Assembly (NCBI GenBank): GCA_038363005.1 | Contig: JBBQBI010000007.1 | Span: 62,001 to 126,000, forward strand | Reading direction: 5' to 3' | Origin: JAKOWB01 sp038363005 | GTDB taxonomy: Bacteria; Pseudomonadota; Alphaproteobacteria; Kiloniellales; JACOMY01 | Length of the DNA: 64,000 nucleotides | Part shown: positions 10,357-18,423 of the stretch, one piece after another | How positions within the stretch are numbered: position 1 is the first letter of the stretch | How the letters are laid out: each line of letters opens with the position of its first letter | Made by a program: the position numbers and the translations under genes | Notes under the pieces: model-generated | The model's database searches: none | What the model was told of the DNA's origin: nothing | The model's input: only the letters and a program-made list of their open reading frames with translations

Positions 10357-11457
10357 TCAGAGGTACAGGTCGCGAATGTTGACCGTGGAGGCCTTGCCGA
10401 CCCGCGGGAAGGCCTCGTCCAGCCAGGCGTCCGCCTGGATGCGGCCGCGTTCCTTCAGCGACAGCAGGAAGTCGAGGTCGGCATTGAGCTTGGAGGTCAC
10501 CGACAGCTCGCTCATCTTCGCTTCGTCGGCAATGGCATGCAGGCGCATGCGCTTCAGCGAGTTGCCATTGAGCCGCTGGTCGTCGATCAGCTGGGTGACG
10601 AACTCGATCGCCCGCATCTCACGCATGAGCGAGGAGTTGAAGGAGATTTCGTTGATCCGGTTCAGGATTTCACTGGCGCTCTTGGGCAGCTCCTCGCGCC
10701 GCAGCGGATTGATGTGCACCACCACGACGTCGGGGCTGTCGCAGTCGTAGATCAGCGGGAAGATCGCCGGATTGCCCATGTAGCCGCCATCCCAATAGGC
10801 CTCGCCGTCGATCTCCACCGCCTGGAACAGGAAGGGCAGGCAGCCCGAGGCCATGACGGCGTCGATCGACAGCTCGTCGTTGTTGAAGACCTTGATGCGG
10901 CCGGTGCGCACATTGGTGGCGGACAGGAAGAGCTTCACCGGGCAGCAATGCGAGCGCACCGCCTCCAGGTCCACCGTCTGCTCCAGCACCTTGCGCAGCG
11001 GGTTGTAGTTCGCCGGATTGAACTGATAGGGCGAGAAGATCCGGGTCATGAAGTCGAAGGCCATGAAGGCCGGCGACCACTCCAGGGTCTTGGCCCCCAT
11101 CAGGCGCTCGAAGGGGGTGGTCTGCAGCGGGCCGGTCGAGGCCGCGTGGCTGACCCGGCGCCAGAAGTTGTCCAGCGCCTTGCGGCCGCCATCGCGGCCG
11201 CCCTGGGCCAGGCCGTAGGCCACCACCGTGGCGTTCATCGCCCCGGCCGAGGTGGCGCTGATGCCCTCGATGTCCAGCTTTTCCTCCTCCAGCAGGCGAT
11301 CGAGCACGCCCCAGGTGAAGGCGCCGTGCGCGCCACCGCCCTGCAGCGCCAGGTTGATTCGCTTGGTGCCGGCTGGCAGGTCATGGCTGTGGTCCGCGTG
11401 GTGGTGGTCGTGATGGTCGGCCGCGACCTTGCGGCTGCTGGGGGCGCTGTCAGGCAT
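10357..11457 (-). CDS. Patatin-like phospholipase family protein
   Basis: Serine lipase-type acyl hydrolase of 366 aa. LALQGGGAHGAFTWG is the oxyanion loop. The nucleophile is Ser70 in ISATSAGAMNA, where the first Gly of the usual GxSxG is Ala. Asp223 in YWDGGYMGNPA completes the Ser-Asp dyad. The N terminus is unusually His-rich (DHHDHHHADHSHD, residues 14-26), which suggests metal binding or an extended tail. ATG 11457 has GGGAG 8 nt upstream. It follows the 3-hydroxybutyrate dehydrogenase by 26 bp, a pairing that suggests a role in polyhydroxyalkanoate or lipid turnover. Confidence 0.85.
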   Translation of the reverse strand: MPDSAPSSRKVAADHHDHHHADHSHDLPAGTKRINLALQGGGAHGAFTWGVLDRLLEEEKLDIEGISATSAGAMNATVVAYGLAQGGRDGGRKALDNFWRRVSHAASTGPLQTTPFERLMGAKTLEWSPAFMAFDFMTRIFSPYQFNPANYNPLRKVLEQTVDLEAVRSHCCPVKLFLSATNVRTGRIKVFNNDELSIDAVMASGCLPFLFQAVEIDGEAYWDGGYMGNPAIFPLIYDCDSPDVVVVHINPLRREELPKSASEILNRINEISFNSSLMREMRAIEFVTQLIDDQRLNGNSLKRMRLHAIADEAKMSELSVTSKLNADLDFLLSLKERGRIQADAWLDEAFPRVGKASTVNIRDLYL

Positions 11458-11483
11458 TGCACGATCTCCCGTCCGGTGTTTGT

Positions 11484-12329
11484 TCACTGCGCGGTCCAGC
11501 CGCCGTCGACCGGCAGCGCGGTGCCGGTGATCGAGGCGCCGGCGGCCGAGGCCAGGAAGGCAGCCAGTGCCCCCATCTCCTCGACCGTGGCGAAGCGGCC
11601 GGTCGGCTGCTTCTGCAGGAAGACCTTCTTCACCACCTCCTCGCGGCTGATGCCGTGCGCCTTGGCCTGGTCGTCGATCTGCTGCTCGACCAGCGGCGTC
11701 CAGACGTAGCCCGGGCAGATGGCGTTGGCGGTGACCCCGGCCTCGGCGCCTTCCAGCGCAATGACCTTGGTCAGGCCGACGATGCCGTGCTTGGCGGCGA
11801 CATAGGCCGCCTTGTAGGGCGAGGCGACCAGGCCATGCGCCGAGGCGATGTTGATGATGCGGCCGAAGCCGCGCGCCTTCATCCCGCCGAAGACCGCGCG
11901 CGAAGCGTGGAACACGGCCGAGAGGTTCAGCGCCAGGATCAAGTCCCACTTGGCCGGCGGGAAGGTCTCCAGCGGCGCCACGTGCTGCACGCCGGCGTTG
12001 TTCACCAGGATGTCGACCGGGCCCAGGGTGCGCTCGGTCTGCTCCACCAACTGGGTCACGGCGCTGGGCTGCGACAGGTCGGCGGCGGCATAGGCGGCGC
12101 TGGACTGGCAGTCCTGCCCGACCTGCTCGACCAGGGTGGCGACCCTCTCCATCGGCTCCAAGCCGTTCAGCATGACGCTGGCACCGGCCTTGGCTAGCGC
12201 GCGGGCGATGCCCAGGCCGATGCCGCTGGAGGAACCGGTAACCAGGGCGACCCGGCCGGCCAGCGGGCGCTGGTCTTCGGCGGCCTGTGGGGTGACGAGG
12301 CGGGCGGTGGCGAGGGGCTGGTCGAGCAT
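11484..12329 (-). CDS. bdhA: D-3-hydroxybutyrate dehydrogenase (SDR family)
   Basis: NAD-dependent short-chain dehydrogenase of 281 aa that interconverts 3-hydroxybutyrate and acetoacetate. TGSSSGIGLGIA is the cofactor loop and NNAG the structural motif. The catalytic triad is Ser163 (IASAHG), Tyr176 and Lys180 (YVAAK). WTPLVEQQIDDQAKAHGIS and QKQPTGRFATVEE are typical of hydroxybutyrate dehydrogenases and separate it from FabG. About 20 extra N-terminal residues precede the core. It is transcribed divergently from the first LysR gene and probably cotranscribed with the patatin-like gene. Confidence 0.88.
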   Translation of the reverse strand: MLDQPLATARLVTPQAAEDQRPLAGRVALVTGSSSGIGLGIARALAKAGASVMLNGLEPMERVATLVEQVGQDCQSSAAYAAADLSQPSAVTQLVEQTERTLGPVDILVNNAGVQHVAPLETFPPAKWDLILALNLSAVFHASRAVFGGMKARGFGRIINIASAHGLVASPYKAAYVAAKHGIVGLTKVIALEGAEAGVTANAICPGYVWTPLVEQQIDDQAKAHGISREEVVKKVFLQKQPTGRFATVEEMGALAAFLASAAGASITGTALPVDGGWTAQ

Positions 12330-12398
12330 GGCGGAGTGTCCTTGGTGTGCGGGGATCTGATGCCCGCACTCTCTGCCCTGCCTTGGTTAAGGAAAAAT

Positions 12399-12420
12399 GC
12401 CGATGGGCTATGAAGCCGAT
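12399..12420. promoter_or_regulatory. Candidate regulator site between bdhA and LysR gene
   Basis: In the 165-bp divergent intergenic region the hexamer GCCGAT occurs twice, 16 bp apart, around the small dyad GGCTATGAAGCC. LysR proteins usually bind interrupted dyads in divergent promoters, so this is a plausible site. No footprint or second copy supports it here. Confidence 0.3.
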
Positions 12421-12494
12421 AGGCGTTGGGCATAGACTGCCGCCGGGAACGTGCCGGGGACCCAGGCGGATGCGAGCCGCGGAGGTCCCTGACG

Positions 12495-13397
12495 ATGGAG
12501 ATGCACCAGATCCGCTATTTCCTGGCGGTCTGCGATACCTTGAACTTCACCCGCGCCGCCGAGGCCTGCCACGTCACGCAGCCGGCGCTGACCCGCGCCA
12601 TCCAGAAGCTGGAGGAAGAACTGGGCGGCCTGCTGTTCCGGCGCGAACGGGCGCAGACCCACATGACCGACCTCGGTCGCCTGGTGCGACCGCAGCTGGC
12701 CCAGGTGCTGCAGCAGAGCACGGCGGCGCAGCAAGCGGCGCGCGCCTTCCTGAAACTGGACAACGCCAGCTTCCGCTTCGGCGTCATGTGCACCATCGGG
12801 CCGCTACGCTTCATGCCTTTCCTGGGTGGCTTCAGCCGGCGCCATCCGGGCATCGACCTGACATTGATCGAGGGCGTCCCGAGCCGCCTGGCGGAGCGAC
12901 TGCAGCGCGGCGATCTGGACATCGCTGTCATGGCGCAACCGGGTGGCTTCGGCGAGCGGGCCGACGAGCAGCTGCTCTACGAGGAGCGATTCGCCATCGC
13001 GCTGCCATTCGACCATCGCCTGGCGGCACGCGAGAGCGTGCGCTTCGCCGAGCTGGACGGCGAGACCTACCTCAACCGCATCAACTGCGAGCACGCGCCG
13101 CTGCTGGACGAGGTCTGCGAGCGGGGCGGCATCGACCTCAAGGTCGCCTTTGCCAGCGAGCGTGAGGACTGGATCCTGTCCATGGTGGCGGCTGGCCTGG
13201 GCATCGCCATGGTGCCGGAGTTCTCGGCCCGCCTGCCGAACATGGCGATCCGCCCGTTGATCGATCCGGTGGTGCGCCGCCGGGTCAGCCTGGTCAGCCT
13301 GGCCGGGCGGCGCTTCTCGCCGGCGGTCAGAACCTTTGTGCAGGCGTTGCGGGCCTACGACTGGCCAAAGGCACCGGACCTGGCCCTGGTCGCCTGA
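12495..13397 (+). CDS. LysR-family transcriptional regulator (first of tandem pair)
   Basis: A 300-aa regulator with an N-terminal winged helix-turn-helix (MEMHQIRYFLAVCDTLNFT, then VTQPALTRAIQKLEEELGG) and a C-terminal effector-binding domain (FRFGVMCTIGPLRFMPFLGG). The frame is open from 12426, but ATG 12495 gives the canonical LysR N terminus. It is divergent from bdhA and lies 66 bp before a second LysR gene with nearly the same DNA-binding domain and the same length, so the pair arose by tandem duplication. The effector is unknown. The SEREDWILSMVAAGLGIAMV segment resembles OxyR-like family members. Confidence 0.85.
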   Translation: MEMHQIRYFLAVCDTLNFTRAAEACHVTQPALTRAIQKLEEELGGLLFRRERAQTHMTDLGRLVRPQLAQVLQQSTAAQQAARAFLKLDNASFRFGVMCTIGPLRFMPFLGGFSRRHPGIDLTLIEGVPSRLAERLQRGDLDIAVMAQPGGFGERADEQLLYEERFAIALPFDHRLAARESVRFAELDGETYLNRINCEHAPLLDEVCERGGIDLKVAFASEREDWILSMVAAGLGIAMVPEFSARLPNMAIRPLIDPVVRRRVSLVSLAGRRFSPAVRTFVQALRAYDWPKAPDLALVA

Positions 13398-13463
13398 ACG
13401 GCCGATGACAGCGCAACCCGGCATGTCCTATAGTCAGGGTGCAGATCAACCGGGGCGCGCACC

Positions 13464-14366
13464 ATGGAAATGCATCAGATCCGCTATTTCCTGGCGGTCT
13501 GCGAGACTTTCAACTTCACCCGCGCGGCCGAGCGCTGCAACGTCACGCAGCCGGCGCTGACCCGCGCCATCCAGAAGCTGGAGGAAGAGCTCGGCGGCCT
13601 GCTGTTCCGGCGTGAACGCAACCAGACCCACCTGACCGACCTGGGCCAGCTGGTGAAGCCGCGGCTGGAGGAGATCCACAGCCAGACCGACCAGGCGCAG
13701 CGTGCCGCCAAGGACTTCCTGAAGCTCGACAACGCCGCCTTCCGCCTTGGCATCATGTGCACCATCGGCCCGGTGCGCTTCATGCCCTTCCTGGACCAGT
13801 TCCGCCGCCAGCATCCCGGCGTCGACCTGACCCTGATCGAGGGCGTACCGGAGCAGTTGGAAGAGCGCATGAAGGCTGGCGAGATCGACGTCGCCGTGAT
13901 GGCGCGCTCGCAGGGCTTCGACGAGCGCTGCGACGTCCATCCGCTCTACCGCGAGCGTTTCATGATCGCGCTGCCCAAGGGCCATCGTCTGGCGTCCCAG
14001 GCGGGTGTCACCTTCGCCGAACTGGACGGCGAGAACTACCTGCAGCGCATCAGCTGCGAGTACTTCGACGAGCTGGGCGACCTGGTGCGCGGCGCCGGCG
14101 CGAAGATGAAGTTGGCCTATGCCAGCGAGCGCGAGGACTGGATCATGACCATGGTGGCCTCCGGCCTCGGTGTTTGCATGCTGCCGCAATACTCGGCGAC
14201 CCTGCAGGCACTTGAACTCAGGCCGCTGATCGACCCGCCGGTGTTCCGCCACGTTGCCCTGGTGACCCTGGCCGGGCGACGCTTCTCGCCGGCGGTGAAG
14301 ACCTTCGTGCAGGCGATCAAGGCTTACCGGTGGCCCAACCCCGACGACATGGGGCTGGGCAGCTGA
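13464..14366 (+). CDS. LysR-family transcriptional regulator (second of tandem pair)
   Basis: A 300-aa paralogue of the preceding gene. The first 60 residues differ at only a few positions, while the effector domain diverges more (for example MPFLDQFRRQHPGVDLTLIE against MPFLGGFSRRHPGIDLTLIE). The predicted recognition helices are the same, so both may read similar operators but answer to different ligands. The next gene, a methyltransferase, begins 4 nt after its stop, which suggests cotranscription. No direct target is evident. Confidence 0.85.
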   Translation: MEMHQIRYFLAVCETFNFTRAAERCNVTQPALTRAIQKLEEELGGLLFRRERNQTHLTDLGQLVKPRLEEIHSQTDQAQRAAKDFLKLDNAAFRLGIMCTIGPVRFMPFLDQFRRQHPGVDLTLIEGVPEQLEERMKAGEIDVAVMARSQGFDERCDVHPLYRERFMIALPKGHRLASQAGVTFAELDGENYLQRISCEYFDELGDLVRGAGAKMKLAYASEREDWIMTMVASGLGVCMLPQYSATLQALELRPLIDPPVFRHVALVTLAGRRFSPAVKTFVQAIKAYRWPNPDDMGLGS

Positions 14367-14370
14367 GCCA

Positions 14371-15114
14371 ATGACCTTCAAGGACTACTTCTCCGACGGC
14401 TCCACCAACTACGCCGCCTTCCGGCCCAGCTATCCGCCGGCGCTGGCGCAGTGGCTCGCTGCTCGCGCGCCGGCCCGCGGCCTCTGCTGGGACTGCGGCT
14501 GCGGCACCGGCCAGTTCTCCACCGTCATCGCGGCGGAGGTGGAGCGGGTCGAGGCGACCGATGCCAGTGCGGCGCAGATCGCCGCCGCGGCGCCGCATCC
14601 GCGCGTGACCTATCGCACGGCGCCGGCCGAAGCCTCGGGCCTGCCTGACGGCTGTGCCGACCTGATCGCCGTGGCGCAGGCGGCGCATTGGTTCGACCTG
14701 CCGGCCTTCTACGCAGAGGCGGCGCGGGTGGCGAAGCCCTGCGCATTGCTGGCACTGATCACCTATGGCGTGCTGCTGGTGGAGGGTGCTGCGCCGAACC
14801 AGGCGGTGCAGGACTTCCGCGCCGTCATCGCCCCCGACTGGCCACCGGAGCGACGGCTGGTGGAGGAGGGTTACCGCTCGCTGCCCTTCCCGGTGCCGGA
14901 GATCGCCGCGCCGGCGATAGACATCGAGGTCGACTGGTCGCTGCCGGCGCTGCTCGGCTACGTCTCCACCTGGTCGGCGCTGAAGGCGCTGCGCGCCAGG
15001 GGCGGCGAGGCGGCGCTGGACCAACTGGCCGATCGCCTGGCCGCCAGTTGGGGCGAGCCGGCGCGGCCGCGGCGAGTGCGATTTCCCATCGCTATGCGGG
15101 TCGGGCATTTCTGA
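14371..15114 (+). CDS. SAM-dependent methyltransferase (trans-aconitate methyltransferase-like)
   Basis: A 247-aa class I methyltransferase. The N-terminal stretch MTFKDYFSDGSTNYAAFRPS plus CWDCGCGTGQFSTVIA (motif I), VEATDASAAQIAAA (acidic loop) and DLIAVAQAAHWFDLPAFY match the methyltransferase-11 subgroup that includes yeast Crg1 and trans-aconitate methyltransferases. The HWFD motif is diagnostic of that subgroup. It is probably cotranscribed with the second LysR gene. The substrate is unknown; a small carboxylic acid is a reasonable guess. Confidence 0.78.
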   Translation: MTFKDYFSDGSTNYAAFRPSYPPALAQWLAARAPARGLCWDCGCGTGQFSTVIAAEVERVEATDASAAQIAAAAPHPRVTYRTAPAEASGLPDGCADLIAVAQAAHWFDLPAFYAEAARVAKPCALLALITYGVLLVEGAAPNQAVQDFRAVIAPDWPPERRLVEEGYRSLPFPVPEIAAPAIDIEVDWSLPALLGYVSTWSALKALRARGGEAALDQLADRLAASWGEPARPRRVRFPIAMRVGHF

Positions 15115-15216
15115 TGGCTGCCGAGACTGGCGGCGCTTCGCCGCAAACCGCAGACTTCACCCCGTACGTGGGCAAGGCCGATCATCGGCAAGTCCGCAAT
15201 GAACCAGGAGGCTACG

Positions 15217-15627
15217 ATGCGGGCCCTGACCTACCAAGGCATTGCCTTGGCCATGTTGATTGCCTCGCTGCCCATAGCGGCACGGGCTGACGGCGTCGCG
15301 CGCCCGGAACTGCTGCTGCAGGAAACCGTCGCCGGGATGCCGCGCGATGAGCAGCAGCAGGTGCGGGTACTGACCGCGACTTTGCAGCCCGGCGACCAAA
15401 CGGTGTTCCACAGCCACCGCTATCCGGTGACAATCTATGTGCTCGAGGGGGTCTTCACACTGGAGATCGCCGGGCGCGATCCCATTGCGGTCGCCGCCGG
15501 CCAGGCGTTGGTGGAGCCGCCGAACCTGCCGATGACGGGCTTCAACCGCAGCGTCACCGAGCCGATGCGCGTGGTGATCTTCTACGTGAGCGACACCGAT
15601 ACGCCCTTCCTGGATCCAATCAAATAA
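15217..15627 (+). CDS. Secreted cupin-domain protein
   Basis: A 136-aa protein with a signal peptide (residues 1 to about 24, cleavage near IAARA) and a single cupin barrel. HSHRYPVTIYVLEGVFTLEI is cupin motif 1, with two His and a Glu; motif 2 is weaker (QALVEPPNLPMTGFNRS) and lacks an obvious His. The in-frame ATG at 15199 is rejected because AGGAGG sits 5 nt before ATG 15217. It is likely periplasmic. A metal-dependent or ligand-binding role is family inference only. Confidence 0.75.
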   Translation: MRALTYQGIALAMLIASLPIAARADGVARPELLLQETVAGMPRDEQQQVRVLTATLQPGDQTVFHSHRYPVTIYVLEGVFTLEIAGRDPIAVAAGQALVEPPNLPMTGFNRSVTEPMRVVIFYVSDTDTPFLDPIK

Positions 15628-15654
15628 CCGGAGCCGAGGTGCTGCCGAAGGCCC

Positions 15655-16434
15655 TCAGGAACCTTCTGGCACGACCACCGGGCGCCCGCCGATCTGGCCG
15701 ATCGCCAAGCGGATGCCATAGCTGGCCGCTGCTTCCGGCGTGCCCAGGACCTCGAGCGGTGCCCCGTCCAGCAAGCGGCGACCGCGGTCGATCAGCAGCA
15801 GGCGGTCGCAGAAGCGCGCCGCCAGGGTCAGGTCGTGCAGCACCACGACGACCGCGGTGCCGGCGGTGGCTAGCCGGCGCAGCTCATGCATGACGCGCAG
15901 CTGGTGCGCCGGGTCGAGGCCGGCCACCGGCTCGTCGGCCAGCAGGATCGCCGGTTCGCCGGCCAACACGCGGGCCAGCAGGGCACGGGCGCGTTCGCCG
16001 CCCGACAGCTCGGTCACCGGCCGCTGGCGCAGCGGCTCCAGCTCCAGGGTCGCCAGGGCCTGGGCCACGGCAGCGCGGTCGGTGGCATTGAAAGCGCGGA
16101 AGGGACCGGTGTGCGGGATGCGGCCCAGGGCCACCAGCGCCTCGACCGGCAGGGCCCAGGCGACGCCGCCGTCCTGCGGCAGAAAGCCGATACGCTGCGC
16201 CCGCTCGGCCGGGCTGTGCGCCGCCAGGGGGCGACCGTCGAGCAGGATGCTGCCGCTGGCCGGTATGAGGCTGGCCAGAGCACGCAACAGTGTGGTCTTG
16301 CCGGCGCCGTTGGGGCCGATCAGTCCCAGGACCTCGCCAGGCCGCAGCGTCACGTCGATGTCGACCAGCACGACGCGGTGGCGCAGCGTGACGCCGATAC
16401 CTTTCGCGACCAGCAGGGCTGGGTCGTGGTTCAT
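15655..16434 (-). CDS. btuD: Vitamin B12 ABC transporter, ATPase subunit
   Basis: A 259-aa ATPase that powers import of corrinoid across the inner membrane. GLIGPNGAGKTTLLRAL is Walker A, VTELSGGERARALLARVLAG the signature motif, and AILLADEPVAGLDPAHQLRV Walker B with the D-loop; VVVLHDLTLAARFCD carries the switch His. The ATG overlaps the permease stop (ATGA). By sequence alone it could serve a siderophore. The linkage to a permease, a periplasmic binding protein and a riboswitch-controlled TonB receptor makes B12 the best call. Confidence 0.82.
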   Translation of the reverse strand: MNHDPALLVAKGIGVTLRHRVVLVDIDVTLRPGEVLGLIGPNGAGKTTLLRALASLIPASGSILLDGRPLAAHSPAERAQRIGFLPQDGGVAWALPVEALVALGRIPHTGPFRAFNATDRAAVAQALATLELEPLRQRPVTELSGGERARALLARVLAGEPAILLADEPVAGLDPAHQLRVMHELRRLATAGTAVVVVLHDLTLAARFCDRLLLIDRGRRLLDGAPLEVLGTPEAAASYGIRLAIGQIGGRPVVVPEGS

Positions 16435-17417
16435 GTCGCCTCCCGCCGGATCTTCAGCACCAGCCAGAGGAAGAAGGGCGCCCCCAGCAGCGAGGTCACC
16501 ACACCCAGCTTCAGCTCGGTGATCGGCGGGAAGAGGCGCGTGGCGATGTCGGCCCAGAGCAGCAGCACGGCGCCGCCCGCCGCCGAGGCTGGCAGCAGGC
16601 GGCTCGGCAGCTGTCCACAGAAGCGGCGCAGCAGGTGCGGTACCACCAGGCCGACGAAGCCGATCGCGCCGGCGATGGAGGTCGCGGCGCCAACCACCAG
16701 ACCGGCGCCGGCCAGCAGCAACAGGCGGGCGCGGCCCAGCGGCAGGCCCAGGCTCTGCGCCGCGTCCTCGCCCAGGCTCAAGGCGTCGAGCGTGCGGCCG
16801 AGCAGCAGCAGCAGCAGGCCGCCGACCAGGATGAAGGGCGCGCCCAGCCAGAGGTGATCCAGCGAGCGGTCGGCCAGCGAGCCCAGCAGCCAGAATACGA
16901 TCTCCAGTACGGCGAAGGGCGAGGGCGCGAGGTTGAGCGCCAGCGAGGTGAGCGCGCCGGACAGCGCCGCCACCGCGACGCCAGCCAGCACTAGCCCCAA
17001 GGTCGAGGCCTGGCGCCCGGCAAGCAGCAGCACCAGGCCGACGGCCAGCCCGGCGCCGACCAGGCCGGACAGCGGCAGGGCCAGCGGGAAGACGCTGGTC
17101 AGCCCGCCATAGATCGCCAACACGGCGCCCAGCGCGGCGGCGCCGGAGATGCCGAACAGGCCGGGTTCGCCCAGCGGATTGCGCAGGAAGCCCTGCAACG
17201 CGGCGCCAGTCAGGCCCAGGCCACCGCCGATCAGGATGGCCAGCAAGGTGCGTGGCAGGCGGAGCTGCACGACGATGATGCTGTCGGCCTGGCTGCCGCC
17301 GCCGAAGAGGCCGCGCAGCACCTGGCCGAAGTCCAGCCCTTGCGGCCCCAGCCCCATCGACAGAAGGGCGCCGAGCAGCAGCAGCAGGAGCAGCAGGATC
17401 CAGATTGATGCCCGCAT
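16431..17417 (-). CDS. btuC: Vitamin B12 ABC transporter, FecCD-type permease
   Basis: A 328-aa integral membrane permease of the FecCD/BtuC family with about ten hydrophobic helices. Family motifs include LRLPRTLLAILIGGGLGLTG, GEPGLFGISGAAALGA and the ATPase-contact loop GAIGFVGLVVPHLLRRFCG. The N terminus MRASIWILLLLLLLLGALL is the first helix. It starts 1 nt from the binding-protein stop and overlaps btuD by 4 bp, so the three genes form one unit. Heme and siderophore permeases share the fold; specificity is inferred from the riboswitch. Confidence 0.85.
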   Translation of the reverse strand: MRASIWILLLLLLLLGALLSMGLGPQGLDFGQVLRGLFGGGSQADSIIVVQLRLPRTLLAILIGGGLGLTGAALQGFLRNPLGEPGLFGISGAAALGAVLAIYGGLTSVFPLALPLSGLVGAGLAVGLVLLLAGRQASTLGLVLAGVAVAALSGALTSLALNLAPSPFAVLEIVFWLLGSLADRSLDHLWLGAPFILVGGLLLLLLGRTLDALSLGEDAAQSLGLPLGRARLLLLAGAGLVVGAATSIAGAIGFVGLVVPHLLRRFCGQLPSRLLPASAAGGAVLLLWADIATRLFPPITELKLGVVTSLLGAPFFLWLVLKIRREAT

Positions 17418-18245
17418 TCAGGACCCCGGGTCCAGCAGGCGCCGGCGCAGCGCGGCCAGCGTCTGCACCACTTCTGCGACGACCGGCGCGCCGCAGACCC
17501 AGTTGCGTCCGGCCACCGCGATGCGCGGTCGCGTGGCGGCCAGGGCGCGGATCGCCGGATGGTCCAGCACCTCGGCCGACAGCGAGGGATCGGTGCCGCT
17601 GTCTAGCCCCATGACAAAGGCCTCGGGCGGGTCCTGGACGAGGGTCTCCAGCGCCACCGGTCCGATGAAGTCGATGCCCCAGCCGACGGCGGCGTTCTCC
17701 AATCCGGCGGCGTTCAGGATGGCGTCGACCAGCGTGCCGGGGCCGTTGGTGTAGAGCCCCAGCGAGAGGAAGGCGACGCGCGGACGGCGCGCGTCTGTCG
17801 GTGCGGCGGCGGCCAGGCGGGCGTCGAAATCGGCGATCAGCGCCTCGCCGCGCGCGGGATGGCCTACGGCGCCGGCGACCTGGCGAATGGCGCCGCGAAT
17901 GTTGTCCAGCGTCTGCGCGTCGGGCACATCGACCACGCGGTAGCCCAGCTGTCGCAGGATGGCGACGCCGGCGCGCGCGGTGTAGGCGCCCGACAGCACC
18001 AGGTCGGGTGCCAGCGGCAGCACCTCCTCGGCCCGGCCATAGACCAGCGGAAATCCCTCGGCCAGCTCGGCGAGTGCCGACTGCTGCGGATTGGCAGCGG
18101 CATAGCTCAGCGCCGCGATCTGCTCGCGATCGGCCAGCAGCAGCACCAGCTGGTCGACGCAGACGTTGAGCGAGACGATGCGTTGGGGTGATTCTTCCGC
18201 TATCGCGCAGAGCGGGCAAAGCAGCAAGGAAAAGAGCGCCGCCAC
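17418..18245 (-). CDS. btuF: Periplasmic corrinoid-binding protein
   Basis: Class III substrate-binding protein of 275 aa. It starts at GTG 18245, preceded by GGGAGG at about 6 nt; the longer in-frame extension to 18536 runs through the palindromic repeat and into btuB and is not credible. A signal peptide (VAALFSLLLCPLCAIA) is followed by QRIVSLNVCVDQLVLLLADR, the usual start of BtuF/FhuD-type proteins. EEVLPLAPDLVLSGAYTARA and the long linker helix before FDARLAAA fit the fold. It delivers ligand to the adjacent permease. Confidence 0.8.
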   Translation of the reverse strand: MAALFSLLLCPLCAIAEESPQRIVSLNVCVDQLVLLLADREQIAALSYAAANPQQSALAELAEGFPLVYGRAEEVLPLAPDLVLSGAYTARAGVAILRQLGYRVVDVPDAQTLDNIRGAIRQVAGAVGHPARGEALIADFDARLAAAAPTDARRPRVAFLSLGLYTNGPGTLVDAILNAAGLENAAVGWGIDFIGPVALETLVQDPPEAFVMGLDSGTDPSLSAEVLDHPAIRALAATRPRIAVAGRNWVCGAPVVAEVVQTLAALRRRLLDPGS

Positions 18246-18254
18246 GGCAGTCCT

Positions 18255-18386
18255 CCCTCTCCCGCTTCTGGCGGGAGAGGGTCGGGGTGAGGGCGGTCGG
18301 TCGGTGCGATTGGAGGGGGTTGCACCGAACACCCTCACCCGGCTCGCAACCGCTCGCCACCCTCTCCCGCCAGAAGCGGGAGAGGG
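18255..18386. repeat. Long palindromic repeat between btuB and btuF
   Basis: A 27-bp sequence at 18255-18281 recurs as its exact reverse complement at 18360-18386, and each copy is itself a hairpin (11-bp arms CCCTCTCCCGC/GCGGGAGAGGG, 5-nt loop). Between them lie a second arm pair (GGGTGAGGG near 18285, CCCTCACCC near 18332) and a third at the apex (TCGGTGC/GCACCGA). The whole element can fold into one long stem or two hairpins. It looks like a dispersed REP-type extragenic palindrome and would shape btuB/btuF mRNA. Confidence 0.85.
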
Positions 18387-18423
18387 TTTATCAACGGAGG
18401 AGGGCGCGTTGGTCACATCGCCC

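Noticed and set aside
10357..12369. A 670-codon minus-strand frame joining the patatin-like protein to an upstream segment.
   Set aside because: The upstream part is an out-of-frame shadow of bdhA. The patatin gene has its own ATG and ribosome-binding site at 11457.
15655..18360. A 901-codon minus-strand frame covering the btuC and btuF region.
   Set aside because: Only the last 259 codons (btuD) are protein-like. The rest is an Arg/Pro-rich shadow of two clear genes in other frames.
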